Below, piece after piece: positions 17,539 through 28,323 of a DNA stretch of 64,000 bases. The position numbers and the translations under genes were made by a program. Source of the stretch: Lachnospiraceae bacterium (GTDB taxonomy: Bacteria > Bacillota > Clostridia > Lachnospirales > Lachnospiraceae). Each line of letters opens with the position of its first letter. The stretch's first letter is position 1. The DNA lies in NCBI GenBank assembly GCA_017532145.1, contig JAFXJR010000104.1, forward strand, positions 1 through 64,000. The letters are read 5' to 3'. The notes below the pieces were generated by a model. It saw only the letters and a program-made list of their open reading frames with translations, had not been told where the DNA came from and did not search any database.

Positions 17539-19620
17539 ATGGAAAAGATGAGGAACATAAAGGGAAAAAGAGGATATGGACCCAGGATGAAAATCCAGTT
17601 GATTGTGGGGTTTCTTGTCCCCATTCTGATTCTGATTGTAGTAGGAGGAATAACCTATCATAGAGCAGGTGCGAGTCTGATTGCAAATTATGAAGATGCT
17701 ACTATGGGGTCTATTTCTATGGGAAGTAAATATCTGGACTTCGGATTTGGTACAGTGATGTCAGAGATGCTGCAGTATACGATGAACAGCGATTTATCAG
17801 CATATGCCTATGGAAGCCTGAAAAATAATCCGGCAGAGGGAAATTTACTTTATAATAAGATGCAGTCTCAGGTTACTGTCAGTCAGACAGCGAATAGCTT
17901 TGTGGAGGGTATTTATATTGTCCCTCTGTCAGACAGTCGGATTATCAGCCATCGAACTGGTTATGGTAATGGATTTTATGAAGATTGGGCACAGTCAAAT
18001 GAGGCACATAAGATGCTAGTGGGGAACAGTAATTATGCTTGGAGCGGAACTCATCCTTTTGCTGATGAGAGGTTGAAAATTAATCAGGAAAAGTATGCCA
18101 TATCCTATATCGGTGTTCTGGCTAATAAGTCAGCCTGTGTAATTATAGATATTAGTGCAGAAGCTATTTTAGAGAGTTTGCAAAGTTTGAACCTGGGCAA
18201 AGGAAGTATGGCAGCCTTTATTACAGCAGATGGCAGAGAGCTTACCTATTATCAGCAGGAAGAAGGGAAGGTCACCTTTGGTTTGGAGGGGATTGTATTT
18301 TCTAATGAGGAATTTTATCATTCCTTTATCAATGGAGAGTCTGCAGTAGGTTCAGGCTATGTAGAGTATCTGGGAACAGAATACCTGTTTATGTATGGTA
18401 AATCGGAAGTAAATGGAAGTGTATTATGTGCTATGGTTCCCAAATCTACAGTGATTAAGGGGGCCAACGATATGAAGATGATTACCGATATTCTGGTGGT
18501 AGTAGCCTGTATTGTGGAAGGAATATTGGCTGTGATTATCTGTTCCAATATTACCGTTTCCATGGGAAGGATTACCAGGAAACTGAACTGTGCAGCAGAG
18601 GGAGATTTGACAGTAGAATTGACTACAGTAGGAAAAAGTGAATTTAGTCGTCTTTCCAAAAATATTATGGGGATGGTGGGACATACCAGAATACTGATTC
18701 AGAAGGTGGGAGAAAGTCTTACCACAGTGCGGGAATCTTCTGAGAAAGTCGCAGATGTTTCCGATCGAATGTGGGAGAATGCAGAAAGTATATCGGCAGC
18801 CATTAAAGAGATTGATGCAGGTGTTTCGGACCAGTCAGAGAGTATTCAAAACTGTGCTTGTATGATGGAGCAGTTGTCTGAGCGAATCGAGGGAATCAAC
18901 TCGGATGTAGCAGATGTAGCCCAATTTACTGATTCTACGAAGGAGATGATTAGCAAAGGTATGCTGACCATTAACGAATTGTCAGGACAGGCGAAGGCAG
19001 CTTCCCATATTACAGAAAAGGTACAGACTAATGTAGGAATGCTGGAAGAAGAATCTTTAAAGATTCGCAGCTTTGTGGATATTATCAATGATATTTCCAG
19101 ACAAACCAATCTGTTGTCTTTGAATGCTTCAATAGAAGCAGCCAGAGCTGGACAGGCTGGTAAAGGATTTTCTGTCGTAGCAGAAGAAATTCAAAAGCTG
19201 GCAGAGGAGTCAATGAGAGCGGCTGCAGAAATTGAAAAGGTAGTGGTTCAGATTCGCCAGAGAATGGGTGATACTGTAGATGCCGCCGGTAATGCAAAGG
19301 AAGCAGTGGGCAGACAGGCAGAAGCAGTTCAGGAGGCCAAGGAGGTATTTGACAAAATTAATCGATATATGGAACAGCTCCTGGGTAAGATGGAAGACAT
19401 TAGTGAGAACGTGAGGTGTGCAGATGAAGGAAGGCTCGTTACTATGGAAGCCATTGATAATATTTCTGCTGCTTCTTTGGAAACAGCAGCCTGCTCATCT
19501 GTGGTAAGCAAGACGGTGGACAGCCAGCTGGAGAGTGCAGATACACTCAGGATTTCAGCAGCTGAGTTGGAAGATCATATGAAAGAACTGACAGAGGTAC
19601 TGACAGCATTTAAGGTATAA
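17539..19620 (+). CDS. Methyl-accepting chemotaxis protein
   Basis: A 693-residue chemoreceptor. It has a first membrane segment at about residues 20-41, an extracellular Cache-like sensing domain to about 310, a second membrane segment at about 314-340, a HAMP-like linker and a cytoplasmic signalling domain. The hairpin tip near residue 512 reads [20 protein letters not shown], followed by [18 protein letters not shown]. It lies in the sialic-acid operon, 69 bp after nanK and before the regulator, so the ligand may be a sialic acid or related sugar (inference). AGGAGGGGAG precedes ATG 17539. Confidence 0.92.
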   Translation: MEKMRNIKGKRGYGPRMKIQLIVGFLVPILILIVVGGITYHRAGASLIANYEDATMGSISMGSKYLDFGFGTVMSEMLQYTMNSDLSAYAYGSLKNNPAEGNLLYNKMQSQVTVSQTANSFVEGIYIVPLSDSRIISHRTGYGNGFYEDWAQSNEAHKMLVGNSNYAWSGTHPFADERLKINQEKYAISYIGVLANKSACVIIDISAEAILESLQSLNLGKGSMAAFITADGRELTYYQQEEGKVTFGLEGIVFSNEEFYHSFINGESAVGSGYVEYLGTEYLFMYGKSEVNGSVLCAMVPKSTVIKGANDMKMITDILVVVACIVEGILAVIICSNITVSMGRITRKLNCAAEGDLTVELTTVGKSEFSRLSKNIMGMVGHTRILIQKVGESLTTVRESSEKVADVSDRMWENAESISAAIKEIDAGVSDQSESIQNCACMMEQLSERIEGINSDVADVAQFTDSTKEMISKGMLTINELSGQAKAASHITEKVQTNVGMLEEESLKIRSFVDIINDISRQTNLLSLNASIEAARAGQAGKGFSVVAEEIQKLAEESMRAAAEIEKVVVQIRQRMGDTVDAAGNAKEAVGRQAEAVQEAKEVFDKINRYMEQLLGKMEDISENVRCADEGRLVTMEAIDNISAASLETAACSSVVSKTVDSQLESADTLRISAAELEDHMKELTEVLTAFKV

Positions 19621-19643
19621 ATTGGAAGGGAGTATTAATACGG

Positions 19644-20474
19644 GTGGAGCAGAGTTTTGTATTGGAGATTCAGGCGGCATATAATCAGTTTACAAAGGCT
19701 GAGAAAAAGGTGGAAGACTATGTGATAGGAAATCAACAGAAGGTACTGTATATGTCTATTACGGATTTGGCTGATGCCTGTGATGTGGGAGATACCAGTG
19801 TTTATCGATTTTGCCGGAGTATGAATCTTCAAGGCTATCAGGAATTTAAGATGAGGCTGTCCCTGGGACAGGGGACAGCTCAGGAAACCGATGAAATGGA
19901 GAAAACCCATGATTTAGCAGAAACAGTAATGAATCTTAATATCAGAGCTCTTAAGGATACCTATGCTTTGCTGAACAAGGAAGATTTTGAAAAAGCTCTG
20001 GCTATGTTTAGTCAAGCAGGCAGAGTCTATTTTTTTGGTATAGGAGACAGTCTGTTGACTGCACAGGAGGCCTGCAACAAGTTTTTAAGAGTTACAAACA
20101 AGGTAATCTGTATTACCGATTCCCATATGCAGGCTATGGCAGCTTCTACTGCATCACAGGATGATTTATTTATTATTATTTCTTATACAGGCTCTACAAA
20201 GGATAATATTCTGGTGGCTAAGCTGGCTAAGCAGTCCGGGGCGAAGGTGGTGTGTATTTCCCATTTCAGAAAATCACCTCTGACAGCTTATGCCGATGTA
20301 ACACTGCTTTGCGGAGCCGATGTAAGTCCATTGGATGGAGGCTCCATGACGGTGAAAGTGGGACAGCTTTATTTAACAGATTTATTGTATCAGGAATATT
20401 ACAGTCGGAATTATAAGGTATGTCGTAAAAATAATGAAAAAACCTCCAGTGCAGTGTTGGATAAGCTGTTTTAA
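19644..20474 (+). CDS. MurR/RpiR family transcriptional regulator
   Basis: A 276-residue regulator with an N-terminal RpiR helix-turn-helix (residues about 5-75; SITDLADACDVGDTSVYRFCRSMNLQGYQEFK) and a C-terminal SIS sugar-phosphate domain (about 120-260; VYFFGIGDS, IIISYTGSTKDNI). Family members such as NanR in Gram-positives sense ManNAc-6-P or GlcNAc-6-P. Position at the end of the nan operon suggests autoregulated control of it. The start is GTG 19644 behind GAAGGGAG, about 11 bases away. Confidence 0.9.
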   Translation: MEQSFVLEIQAAYNQFTKAEKKVEDYVIGNQQKVLYMSITDLADACDVGDTSVYRFCRSMNLQGYQEFKMRLSLGQGTAQETDEMEKTHDLAETVMNLNIRALKDTYALLNKEDFEKALAMFSQAGRVYFFGIGDSLLTAQEACNKFLRVTNKVICITDSHMQAMAASTASQDDLFIIISYTGSTKDNILVAKLAKQSGAKVVCISHFRKSPLTAYADVTLLCGADVSPLDGGSMTVKVGQLYLTDLLYQEYYSRNYKVCRKNNEKTSSAVLDKLF

Positions 20475-20544
20475 GAATTAGCAGGAGGTAAGGTTTTGTG
20501 CTTGCACAACAGGAATGAATTTATAGATAAAAAGGAGAGAAATT

Positions 20545-23223
20545 ATGCGTAGGGAACTGGAAAAAACCTATGATCCCAAGGGAATTGAAGATAAGCTATA
20601 TCAAAAGTGGATGGAAAAGAAATACTTTCATGCAGAGGTAGACAGAAGCAGGAAGCCATTTACTATCGTCATTCCTCCGCCAAATATTACAGGACAGCTA
20701 CATATGGGACATGCTTTGGATAATACCATGCAGGATATTTTAATTCGATTTAAAAGAATGCAGGGCTTTAATGCACTTTGGCAGCCGGGAACAGATCACG
20801 CTTCTATTGCTACAGAAGTAAAGATTACAGAGAAGCTCAAGGAGGAAGGAATTGATAAGAATGAACTGGGCAGAGATGGCTTTTTAGAGCGTGCCTGGGA
20901 GTGGAAAAGAGAGTATGGTGGAAGGATTATTGAACAATTAAAGAAGCTGGGGTCTTCCTGTGACTGGGACAGAGAACGGTTTACTATGGATGAAGGCTGT
21001 AACAAAGCGGTTACAGAGGTATTTTGCAAAATGCATGAAAAGGGATGGATTTATAAGGGCAGCAGAATTATCAACTGGTGTCCGGTCTGCAATACTTCTA
21101 TTTCTGATGCTGAGGTAGAATACCAGGAGCAGGCAGGGCATTTCTGGCATATCCGCTATCCTTTAATAGAAGAGGATGGGCAACCCAGTAAGACAGAGTT
21201 TTTAGAGTTTGCAACCACCCGTCCGGAGACCATGCTGGGAGATACTGCAGTAGCAGTTAATCCGGAGGATGAAAGATATCGGGCATGGATTGGCAGAAAG
21301 GTACTTCTTCCGATTCTGAACAGAGAGATACCTGTAGTGGCAGACGACTATGTAGATATGGAGTTTGGAACTGGTGTGGTAAAGATTACACCAGCCCATG
21401 ACCCTAACGATTTTGAGGTAGGGAAAAGGCATCAGCTTCCTGAAATTAATGTGATGAATGATGATGCTACCATCAATGCCAATGGAGGAAAATTTCAGGG
21501 AATGGATCGATATGAGGCTCGGGCAGCTATCGTAAAGGAACTGGATGAAATGGGACTTTTGGTTAAAGTAGAGGACTATTCCCACAATGTAGGTACTCAT
21601 GACAGATGTCAAACCACCATAGAGCCTTTGATTAAAAAGCAGTGGTTTGTAAAGATGGGAGAACTGATTCAGCCGGCAGTTCAGGCAGTAAAGAATGGAG
21701 ACATCAAACTGGTACCGGAGCGGATGGAAAAGACCTATTTTAACTGGACGGATAACATCAGAGACTGGTGTATCAGCCGTCAGCTTTGGTGGGGACATAG
21801 AATACCAGCCTACTATTGTGAGGAATGTGGAGAAATTATGGTAGTCCGGATGCAGCCAAAGGCATGCAGTAAGTGTGGATGCAGTCAACTGGCACAGGAT
21901 GAGGATACACTGGATACCTGGTTTTCTTCTGCTCTCTGGCCTTTTTCTACACTGGGATGGCCGGAAAAAACGGAGGATTTGGACTATTTTTATCCCACTG
22001 ACGTGCTGGTGACAGGCTATGATATTATCTTTTTCTGGGTAATTCGTATGATTTTTTCAGGCTATGAACAGATGAAAGAAAAGCCCTTCCATACAGTCTT
22101 GTTCCATGGCTTAGTCAGGGATTCTCAAGGAAGGAAGATGAGTAAATCGTTGGGAAATGGTATCGACCCATTGGAAATTATAGAAAAGTATGGTGCAGAT
22201 GCACTAAGACTGACTTTGATTACCGGAAATGCACCAGGAAACGATATGCGTTTTTATTATGAAAGGGTAGAAGCCAGCCGGAATTTTGCTAATAAGGTTT
22301 GGAATGCTTCCCGCTTTATTATGATGAATATGACAGATGAGGAGATAGAGCAGGATGAAGTTATGCCGCTGGAGTTGCTGCAGCCTGTGGACAAGTGGAT
22401 TCTTTCCAAGCTTAACAATCTGATTAGAGAAGCTACGGAAAATATGGAAAACTTTGAACTGGGTATTGCGGTACAGAAGGTTTATGACTTTATCTGGGAT
22501 GAATTTTGTGACTGGTATATTGAAATGGTAAAACCCAGACTCTACAATTCAGACGATACAGCCAGTCAGAGGGCTGCACTGTGGACGCTGAAAAAGGTGC
22601 TGCTAGAGAGTCTGAAGCTTCTCCATCCCTATATGCCCTTTTTAACCGAGGAAATTTTCTGTTCGCTGCAGTCTCAGGAGGAATCCATTATGATTTCTGC
22701 CTGGCCGGTATATCGGAAAGAGTGGAGCTTTGCAAAGGAAGAAAAGGCTATTGGTATCATCAAGGAGGCAGTCAGAGGTATCCGTAACGTAAGGATGCAG
22801 ATGAATGTAGCTCCCAGCAGAAAGGCTAAAGTATATGTAGTCAGTGAGGAGCAGAGTATATTAGATACCTTTGAGGAAGGAAAACTCTTTTTTGCAGTCC
22901 TTTCCTATGCTTCTGAGGTAGCAGTACAGCAGGATAAGGAAGGAATCAGTGAAGATGCAGTATCGGTAGTGATTCCCAATGCTACTCTCTATATTCCCTT
23001 TGCAGAGCTGGTGGATATTAGTCAGGAAATTACCCGTTTAGAGAAAGAAGAAAAAAGACTGCAGGGTGAGTTGGCAAGAGTTAATGGTATGCTGGGGAAT
23101 GAACGGTTTATTTCCAAGGCACCCCAGGAGAAGATTGCAGAAGAAAAGGAAAAGCTGGAGAAGTATACCCAGATGATGGAGCAGGTAAGGCAGCGTCTGA
23201 CCCAGCTAAAAGCCAATGGCTAA
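20545..23223 (+). CDS. valS: Valyl-tRNA synthetase
   Basis: Charges tRNA-Val in the cytosol. The protein is 892 residues, normal length. The HIGH-type motif is in [13 protein letters not shown] near residues 48-60 and the KMSKS motif in [14 protein letters not shown] near 530. The editing domain lies between ([17 protein letters not shown]), Cys pairs (CPVCNTS; CEECGEI and CSKCGCS) suggest zinc sites, and the C-terminal coiled arm is present. AAAGGAG precedes ATG 20545. No T-box fits in the 70-bp gap after the RpiR gene, unlike many clostridial valS genes. Confidence 0.97.
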   Translation: MRRELEKTYDPKGIEDKLYQKWMEKKYFHAEVDRSRKPFTIVIPPPNITGQLHMGHALDNTMQDILIRFKRMQGFNALWQPGTDHASIATEVKITEKLKEEGIDKNELGRDGFLERAWEWKREYGGRIIEQLKKLGSSCDWDRERFTMDEGCNKAVTEVFCKMHEKGWIYKGSRIINWCPVCNTSISDAEVEYQEQAGHFWHIRYPLIEEDGQPSKTEFLEFATTRPETMLGDTAVAVNPEDERYRAWIGRKVLLPILNREIPVVADDYVDMEFGTGVVKITPAHDPNDFEVGKRHQLPEINVMNDDATINANGGKFQGMDRYEARAAIVKELDEMGLLVKVEDYSHNVGTHDRCQTTIEPLIKKQWFVKMGELIQPAVQAVKNGDIKLVPERMEKTYFNWTDNIRDWCISRQLWWGHRIPAYYCEECGEIMVVRMQPKACSKCGCSQLAQDEDTLDTWFSSALWPFSTLGWPEKTEDLDYFYPTDVLVTGYDIIFFWVIRMIFSGYEQMKEKPFHTVLFHGLVRDSQGRKMSKSLGNGIDPLEIIEKYGADALRLTLITGNAPGNDMRFYYERVEASRNFANKVWNASRFIMMNMTDEEIEQDEVMPLELLQPVDKWILSKLNNLIREATENMENFELGIAVQKVYDFIWDEFCDWYIEMVKPRLYNSDDTASQRAALWTLKKVLLESLKLLHPYMPFLTEEIFCSLQSQEESIMISAWPVYRKEWSFAKEEKAIGIIKEAVRGIRNVRMQMNVAPSRKAKVYVVSEEQSILDTFEEGKLFFAVLSYASEVAVQQDKEGISEDAVSVVIPNATLYIPFAELVDISQEITRLEKEEKRLQGELARVNGMLGNERFISKAPQEKIAEEKEKLEKYTQMMEQVRQRLTQLKANG

Positions 23224-23285
23224 GGGATATACACTATCAGAAAAGACTGGATGGTATGAAGGAAGGAAGGAAGGACAGGAAGGTC

Positions 23286-24608
23286 ATGTTAGCATCCTAT
23301 CAGGAGGCAGAAGAATATTTGCTGGATATCCCTAAGTTTTCATCCAAAAACAGAGTAGAGGATACGGTTAGTTATCTGGAGGTTTTAGGGAGTCCGGAGA
23401 AGGAACAGAAGATAATTCATGTAGCAGGCACAAACGGAAAAGGTTCCGTTTGTGCCTACTTGTGTTCGATTTTAATGGAAGCAGGGTATTCAGTAGGTAT
23501 GTTTACCTCCCCTCATCTGGTGGAGATAAGAGAGAGGTTCCGTATCGATGGGATACCTGTATCAGAGGAAGACTTTATTACAGCCTTTGTAACGGTAATG
23601 GAAAGGTTGGAACAGGCCAGGAAAAAAATTGGCAAAGACAACTATCATCCGACTTTTTTTGAGCTTTTATTTTTAATGGGGATGGTGGTCTTTCAGAATA
23701 AAAAGCCAGACTATCTTCTGCTGGAGACAGGGATGGGAGGCAGGCTGGATGCCACAAATGCAGTAAGTAATCCTGTTCTTACAGTAATTACACAAATTGG
23801 GATGGATCATATGGAGTATTTGGGAGAGACGGTAGAAAAGATTGCAGGAGAAAAGGCGGGCATTATTAAACCAGGCGTACCTGTCGTTTATTGCGATAAA
23901 AAAACGGAGGCTTCTCAGGTAATCAAAAAGAAGGCGGAAAGCCTTGGAAACAGGGCGGTTGGAGTAAAAAGTTCAGATATTTTTAATATGAATTTAAGAA
24001 ATAAAAGCATTGATTTTTCTATATCTTCTCGTTATTATGGTTATATTGCCTTGAAAGTGAAGACGAAGGCATTGTATCAGACAGAGAATGCAGCTATTGC
24101 CGTTCGGTGCATGGAAGAGCTGCCTGAGAGAACAAACGTGACAGCAGAACAGATAAGACGAGGAGTAGAAAAGGCACGTTGGGAGGGCAGGATGGAAGAG
24201 GTACTTCCCGGGGTATATTTGGATGGAGCCCATAATGAGGATGGGATTCATGCTTTTTGCCATACAGTGAAGGCAGATGGTTGCAAAGGAGAACGGTTTT
24301 TGATTTTTGCTGCTGTGGCAGATAAAAACTTTGAAGCAATGATAGATAGATTGAGAGAAAGCCAGTTATTCAGCCGTGTCGTGATTCCATGCCTGGTAAA
24401 TAAAAGAGCAGCTAAGCCGGGAAAGCTGGAACAGAAATTTACAGAAGGGAACGGTGGAAGGAAGGAGTGTCTTCTGGTACAGGATACAAAAGAAGCACTG
24501 GAGTATCTGCTTTCAGGGAAAAAGGATGAGGATATAATCTATGCAGCAGGTTCACTTTATCTGGTAGGTGAGATAAAGGCATTATTAAGGAGGAGAAGCT
24601 GTGATTAA
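23286..24608 (+). CDS. folC: Folylpolyglutamate synthase / dihydrofolate synthase
   Basis: A 440-residue Mur-ligase-like enzyme that adds glutamate to folates. The P loop AGTNGKGS is at residues 48-54, and FTSPHLVEIRERFRIDG, LLETGMGGRLDATN and GMDHMEYLG are family hallmarks. ATG 23286 fits the usual FolC N-terminus (YQEAEEYL-PKF) and the GGA-rich tract before it; ATG 23256 is an alternative. valS-folC is a common clostridial gene pair. The stop overlaps the start of the next small gene. Confidence 0.94.
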   Translation: MLASYQEAEEYLLDIPKFSSKNRVEDTVSYLEVLGSPEKEQKIIHVAGTNGKGSVCAYLCSILMEAGYSVGMFTSPHLVEIRERFRIDGIPVSEEDFITAFVTVMERLEQARKKIGKDNYHPTFFELLFLMGMVVFQNKKPDYLLLETGMGGRLDATNAVSNPVLTVITQIGMDHMEYLGETVEKIAGEKAGIIKPGVPVVYCDKKTEASQVIKKKAESLGNRAVGVKSSDIFNMNLRNKSIDFSISSRYYGYIALKVKTKALYQTENAAIAVRCMEELPERTNVTAEQIRRGVEKARWEGRMEEVLPGVYLDGAHNEDGIHAFCHTVKADGCKGERFLIFAAVADKNFEAMIDRLRESQLFSRVVIPCLVNKRAAKPGKLEQKFTEGNGGRKECLLVQDTKEALEYLLSGKKDEDIIYAAGSLYLVGEIKALLRRRSCD

Positions 24609-24795
24609 TTTTGAGGAAGAATTGAAAAAATTTCATCCCAGCCTGGAGATTGAGGATGCAGAGGATGCGATTCATAGCCAGGATTTAACCGATGTGGCTG
24701 ATATACTAATCAATATGCTCAAAATACAGGAAGTAATGAGACACCGGGCAGAACCAGGGAACCAGGAAAGACAAGGAGAAGAAGTGACAGTGTGA
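24601..24795 (+). CDS. Small acidic hypothetical protein
   Basis: A 64-residue, helical, Glu/Asp-rich protein with no membrane segment. The GTG start at 24601 overlaps the folC stop codon and is preceded by AAGGAGGAG, a strong translation signal, so it is probably a real coupled gene. I recognise no domain and assign no function. Confidence 0.6.
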   Translation: MINFEEELKKFHPSLEIEDAEDAIHSQDLTDVADILINMLKIQEVMRHRAEPGNQERQGEEVTV

Positions 24796-24844
24796 TGTGA
24801 ATCCCTTTGCATGGCACACCATTACAGCATGAAAGGAGGTCAGC

Positions 24845-26260
24845 ATGGTATGTTATAATTGTGGTTGTCATCTATCGGAGCATAATTTTTGTACTGCCTG
24901 TAGGGTGGATGTGGGAATGTATAAAAAAATTATGGCTTTATCCAATAGATTCTATAATGAGGGATTGGAAAAAGCCGGAATCCGAGATTTGACAGGAGCC
25001 ATTTCCAGTCTAAAACAAAGTTTGAAATTTAATAAAAATAATATTGAGGCAAGAAATCTGTTAGGATTAGTTTATTATGAACTGGGAGAAGTGATTTCTG
25101 CCCTGAGAGAATGGGTGATTAGTAAGAATTTAATGCCGGAAAAAAATATTGCGGATGGTTATATTAAGATGATTCAGTCTAACCAAAGCAAATTGGATAC
25201 CATTAATCAGACAATTAAAAAATATAATCAGGCATTAAACTACTGTCGCCAGGGGAATCTGGATATAGCAGTGATACAATTAAAGAAGGTACTTTCCTTA
25301 AATTCCAGATTTGTAAGAGCTCATCAGCTTCTGGCTCTGCTTTATATGGAGGGGAATGAATGGGAAAAAGCCAGGCGGGAATTGAATAAATGTATAAAGA
25401 TTGATGCAAAAAATACTTCTACTCTACGTTATCTAAAAGAGGTAGAGGGTATGCTGACCGCAGAAGAAGGGGTGAGGTTGCAGCCGCGCAAAAAAGAATT
25501 GGTGGCAAAGGAGGCTGTTACCTATCAAAGTGGAAACGAGTTGATTATACAGCCTATAGGGGCAAAAGAACCCAGGGGTGTGCCTACTCTGTTCAATATG
25601 GGAATTGGTATTGTAGTGGGATTGGCAGTGGCCTGGTTTTTAGTCCTTCCAGCCAGACTGCAGTCTACTCAGGCTGCTATAGATACACAGCTACGGACAA
25701 TTAGTGAACAGTCGGATGCAAAGACGGCTACCATCACTGGTATGGAACAGCAGATACAGGATTTAGAAGAAGAGAAGAGGAGCTTGCAGGAGAAATTAAA
25801 TAGCTATGTGGGAAAGGACGGTACTTTACAGGCAATGGATAAGCTGTTGTCTGCTGCCAATACTTTTTTGGCACAGCAAGGAGACGTGATTGCCGTTTCG
25901 GAATTTCTGGATGGGATAAATATTCAGGAGATGGGAGCTTCTGCTTCTCCAGCTTTTATCACCTTATATCAGACGCTGACCCAGCGGGTAGGACCTGAAT
26001 TGGCAACCACTTATTATGATAAAGGCTATTCTGCCTATAAGCAGGAGAATTATCAGGAGGCAGTGGTTTATCTGGAAAAGGCCTACCAGTATGATACAGC
26101 AAATGGAGATGCCCTGTTTTATCTGGCTAATTCTTATAGAGCGACTAACAGTATTGAACAAGCGAAAGAGGCTTATGTTAAGGTAATTAACGAATTTCCA
26201 GATACCATCAAGGCTAATAAATCCCAAGTGTATCTGGCAGAAATTAATAATGGAAATTAG
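24845..26260 (+). CDS. Zinc-ribbon TPR membrane protein
   Basis: A 471-residue protein. An N-terminal zinc ribbon (Cys3, Cys6, Cys16, Cys19) is followed by TPR-like repeats to about residue 205, one membrane segment at about 249-270 (MGIGIVVGLAVAWFLVLPA), a coiled coil at about 285-320, and further TPR repeats (YDKGYSAYKQENYQEAVVYLEKAY) to the end. This layout suggests a membrane-anchored scaffold. AAAGGAGG precedes ATG 24845. It is directly followed by a terminator and then the spoIIA operon; a role in sporulation is not shown. Confidence 0.8.
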   Translation: MVCYNCGCHLSEHNFCTACRVDVGMYKKIMALSNRFYNEGLEKAGIRDLTGAISSLKQSLKFNKNNIEARNLLGLVYYELGEVISALREWVISKNLMPEKNIADGYIKMIQSNQSKLDTINQTIKKYNQALNYCRQGNLDIAVIQLKKVLSLNSRFVRAHQLLALLYMEGNEWEKARRELNKCIKIDAKNTSTLRYLKEVEGMLTAEEGVRLQPRKKELVAKEAVTYQSGNELIIQPIGAKEPRGVPTLFNMGIGIVVGLAVAWFLVLPARLQSTQAAIDTQLRTISEQSDAKTATITGMEQQIQDLEEEKRSLQEKLNSYVGKDGTLQAMDKLLSAANTFLAQQGDVIAVSEFLDGINIQEMGASASPAFITLYQTLTQRVGPELATTYYDKGYSAYKQENYQEAVVYLEKAYQYDTANGDALFYLANSYRATNSIEQAKEAYVKVINEFPDTIKANKSQVYLAEINNGN

Positions 26261-26268
26261 ATGCTACA

Positions 26269-26298
26269 AAAGAGAACATAAAATCATGTTCTCTTTTT
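26269..26298 (+). terminator. Intrinsic terminator before the spoIIA operon
   Basis: AAAGAGAACAT pairs with ATGTTCTCTTT around a 6-nt loop, and the T run extends beyond the stem. It closes the TPR gene transcript. Confidence 0.85.
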
Positions 26299-26336
26299 TG
26301 TGTGGAAATGGAAAATGTAGCTGAAAGGGGAAGTCA

Positions 26337-26645
26337 ATGGAAGACAATTTTAAAGTAATTGACAATTATTTGATGGTCAGGATGCCGGAAGAAATTGACC
26401 ATCATCTGTCCGGCTGTATCAGCGAAAAAGCCGACCAGTTTATTGTAGCACAGAAGATTAATAATATTGTATTTGATTTTGAAGCTACCAGATTTATGGA
26501 CAGCTCAGGCATTGGTATTATTATGGGAAGATACCGGAAGGTATCCTGCTTTGGAGGAAAGGTATTTGCAATCAATGCAGATAACAGAATCAGACATTTG
26601 CTTATGCTGTCAGGCTTACATAAAATAGTGGAGATTATGGATTAG
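26337..26645 (+). CDS. spoIIAA: Anti-sigma F factor antagonist SpoIIAA
   Basis: A 102-residue STAS-domain protein. When dephosphorylated by SpoIIE it binds SpoIIAB and frees sigma F in the forespore. The phosphorylation motif FMDSSGIG is at residues 53-60, with Ser57 corresponding to the SpoIIAB-phosphorylated serine of Bacillus. It is first in the three-gene spoIIA operon, 10 bp before spoIIAB. A sigma-H promoter would be expected upstream; I could not identify one with confidence. Confidence 0.95.
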   Translation: MEDNFKVIDNYLMVRMPEEIDHHLSGCISEKADQFIVAQKINNIVFDFEATRFMDSSGIGIIMGRYRKVSCFGGKVFAINADNRIRHLLMLSGLHKIVEIMD

Positions 26646-26655
26646 GAGGAAAGGA

Positions 26656-27102
26656 ATGAAGAATGAAATGAAGCTGGAGTTTGATGCCATATCAGCCAAT
26701 GAGTCCTTTGCCAGAGTAGCAGTAGCGGCTTTTTTTGCAGAGCTGGATCCAACCCTGGAGGAGATTTCGGATGTAAAGACGGCAGTATCGGAAGCAGTGA
26801 CTAATGCGATTATCCATGGTTACGAAGGGATGGAGGATAAAAAGGTAAGGCTGCATTGTATAATTGATGACAAGGTGCTGCAGGTGGAGGTAGTCGATGA
26901 AGGCCATGGTATTGAGGATGTGGATAAAGCGATGGAGCCTATGTTTACGACAAAGCCGGAGCTAAATCGCTCAGGAATGGGATTTCCTTTTATGGAGGCT
27001 TTTATGGATGAGCTGGAGGTGATTTCTACCTTGGGACAGGGAACAAGGGTAAGGATGAAGAAAAAAATAGGATGTACTCCCTGGATACAGGATGAGGATT
27101 AG
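26656..27102 (+). CDS. spoIIAB: Anti-sigma F factor / serine kinase SpoIIAB
   Basis: A 148-residue GHKL-type kinase that holds sigma F inactive and phosphorylates SpoIIAA. The N box reads AVSEAVTNAIIHGYEG, G1 reads DEGHGIED, and G2 reads RSGMGFPFMEAFMD. The order and 3-bp gap to sigF match the canonical spoIIA operon. AGGAGGAAAGG precedes the start. Confidence 0.96.
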   Translation: MKNEMKLEFDAISANESFARVAVAAFFAELDPTLEEISDVKTAVSEAVTNAIIHGYEGMEDKKVRLHCIIDDKVLQVEVVDEGHGIEDVDKAMEPMFTTKPELNRSGMGFPFMEAFMDELEVISTLGQGTRVRMKKKIGCTPWIQDED

Positions 27103-27105
27103 CCT

Positions 27106-27822
27106 ATGGAGGAAGTTGCAGTACTTATTGCACGTTCACAGGGAGGAGATAAAGAGGCAAGGGAACGATTGATTGAAAAAAATCTGGGTCTGGTACATCA
27201 TATTGTAAAGCGTTTTTTGGGAAGGGGATATGATAGTGAGGATTTGTTTCAGATTGGGAGTATAGGATTAATGAAGGCTATTGATAAATTTGACCTTTCC
27301 TTTGATGTAAAATTTTCCACCTATGCAGTTCCTATGATTAGTGGAGAGATTAAGCGATTTTTAAGAGACGATGGAATGGTGAAGGTAAGCCGCAGCCTGA
27401 AGGAGAATGGATGGAAGGTTAATCAGGCCTCCGAACGGATTTTCCATACAAAGGGAAGGGAGGCTACCTTAGAGGAGATTGCAGAGGCAACCGGCTTGTC
27501 CAGAGAGGATATTATTTTAGCCATGGAGGCCAATGTGGAGGTAGAATCCATCTATAAATCCGTGTATCAGTCGGATGGTAATGAGGTATATATTGTAGAC
27601 AGGCTTCCGGAGAAAAGAGATGAAAATGAGAAGCTATTGAATCATATGCTGCTGGAACAGTTATTAAATGAGTTGGGTGAGGATGAGAGCAGATTAATCA
27701 GACTTCGGTATTTTCAGGATAAGACCCAGGTAGAGGTAGCAAAAAGAATGGGTATCAGTCAGGTACAGGTAAGCCGATTGGAGAAAAAGATACTGATTCG
27801 GATGAGAGAGCGGATAGGATAA
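27106..27822 (+). CDS. sigF: RNA polymerase sporulation sigma factor F
   Basis: A 238-residue sigma-70 family protein that directs early forespore transcription. Region 2 reads NLGLVHHIVKRFLGRGYDSEDLFQIGSIGL, with the core-binding and -10 recognition helices. Region 3 follows (KVSRSLKENGWKVNQAS), and region 4 carries the helix-turn-helix (TQVEVAKRMGISQVQVSRLEKKIL). It ends the spoIIA operon; the spoVA genes that sigma factors of the forespore control begin about 260 bp downstream. Confidence 0.96.
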   Translation: MEEVAVLIARSQGGDKEARERLIEKNLGLVHHIVKRFLGRGYDSEDLFQIGSIGLMKAIDKFDLSFDVKFSTYAVPMISGEIKRFLRDDGMVKVSRSLKENGWKVNQASERIFHTKGREATLEEIAEATGLSREDIILAMEANVEVESIYKSVYQSDGNEVYIVDRLPEKRDENEKLLNHMLLEQLLNELGEDESRLIRLRYFQDKTQVEVAKRMGISQVQVSRLEKKILIRMRERIG

Positions 27823-27957
27823 GGATAGTACATTCATACGCAAAATGATCTGCAAAGCAGCGACAAAGAGAGGGCTTATCAGTAAGTAGTGACGCAGATT
27901 GTGAGGCATAGAGGAGAAAAGTAATGAATCGCTACTTTCATAACGTCTGCTTCGGGC

Positions 27958-27986
27958 TTGCAGGTCTTTCAGATATGAGCTATACT
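27958..27986 (+). promoter_or_regulatory. Candidate promoter upstream of the spoVA group
   Basis: TTGCAG (27958-27963) and TATACT (27981-27986) are separated by 17 bp. It resembles a sigma-A site rather than the sigma-G site expected for spoVA, so its use in sporulation is uncertain. Confidence 0.4.
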
Positions 27987-28079
27987 ACTGTCAGCCGATG
28001 AGCAAGTAGCTTGGTGATAAGTGGACAGCTGGATAGAGTGAATCAATGTCGGAAATAAAGAAAGGAATTGGAAAACAGA

Positions 28080-28253
28080 ATGAATGTATTTGATTATGTG
28101 GTAGTCAGTATTGATGGGGATTATGCAAATTTAAGGAGAACAGATGTGGAAGGGGAGGAATTAAAGCTGGTAGCAAGGGCTTTATTGCCGGATGGAATAC
28201 GGGAAGGAAGCAGGCTTCATTATGAGTGGATGGAGTATACGCTGGTAGAATGA
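28080..28253 (+). CDS. Small DUF3006-like protein
   Basis: A 57-residue protein starting at ATG 28080 (AAAGGA lies about 14 bases upstream, rather far). The pattern DGDYA, then LLPDGIREGSRLHY, resembles the DUF3006 family, small beta-rich proteins of unknown function. It precedes spoVAA by 70 bp on the same strand and may be transcribed with the spoVA genes. Confidence 0.6.
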   Translation: MNVFDYVVVSIDGDYANLRRTDVEGEELKLVARALLPDGIREGSRLHYEWMEYTLVE

Positions 28254-28323
28254 ATAAATAAGAAGTTTTTGGGAAAAATAAAGAGTACAAAAGGATCCAA
28301 CAGGATGGAAACGGCGGTGGAGA

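Noticed and set aside
20475..20544. T-box leader upstream of valS
   Set aside because: The gap to the RpiR gene is only 70 bp and no AGGGTGG-ACCGCG motif is present; the same holds for ilvE and asnA.
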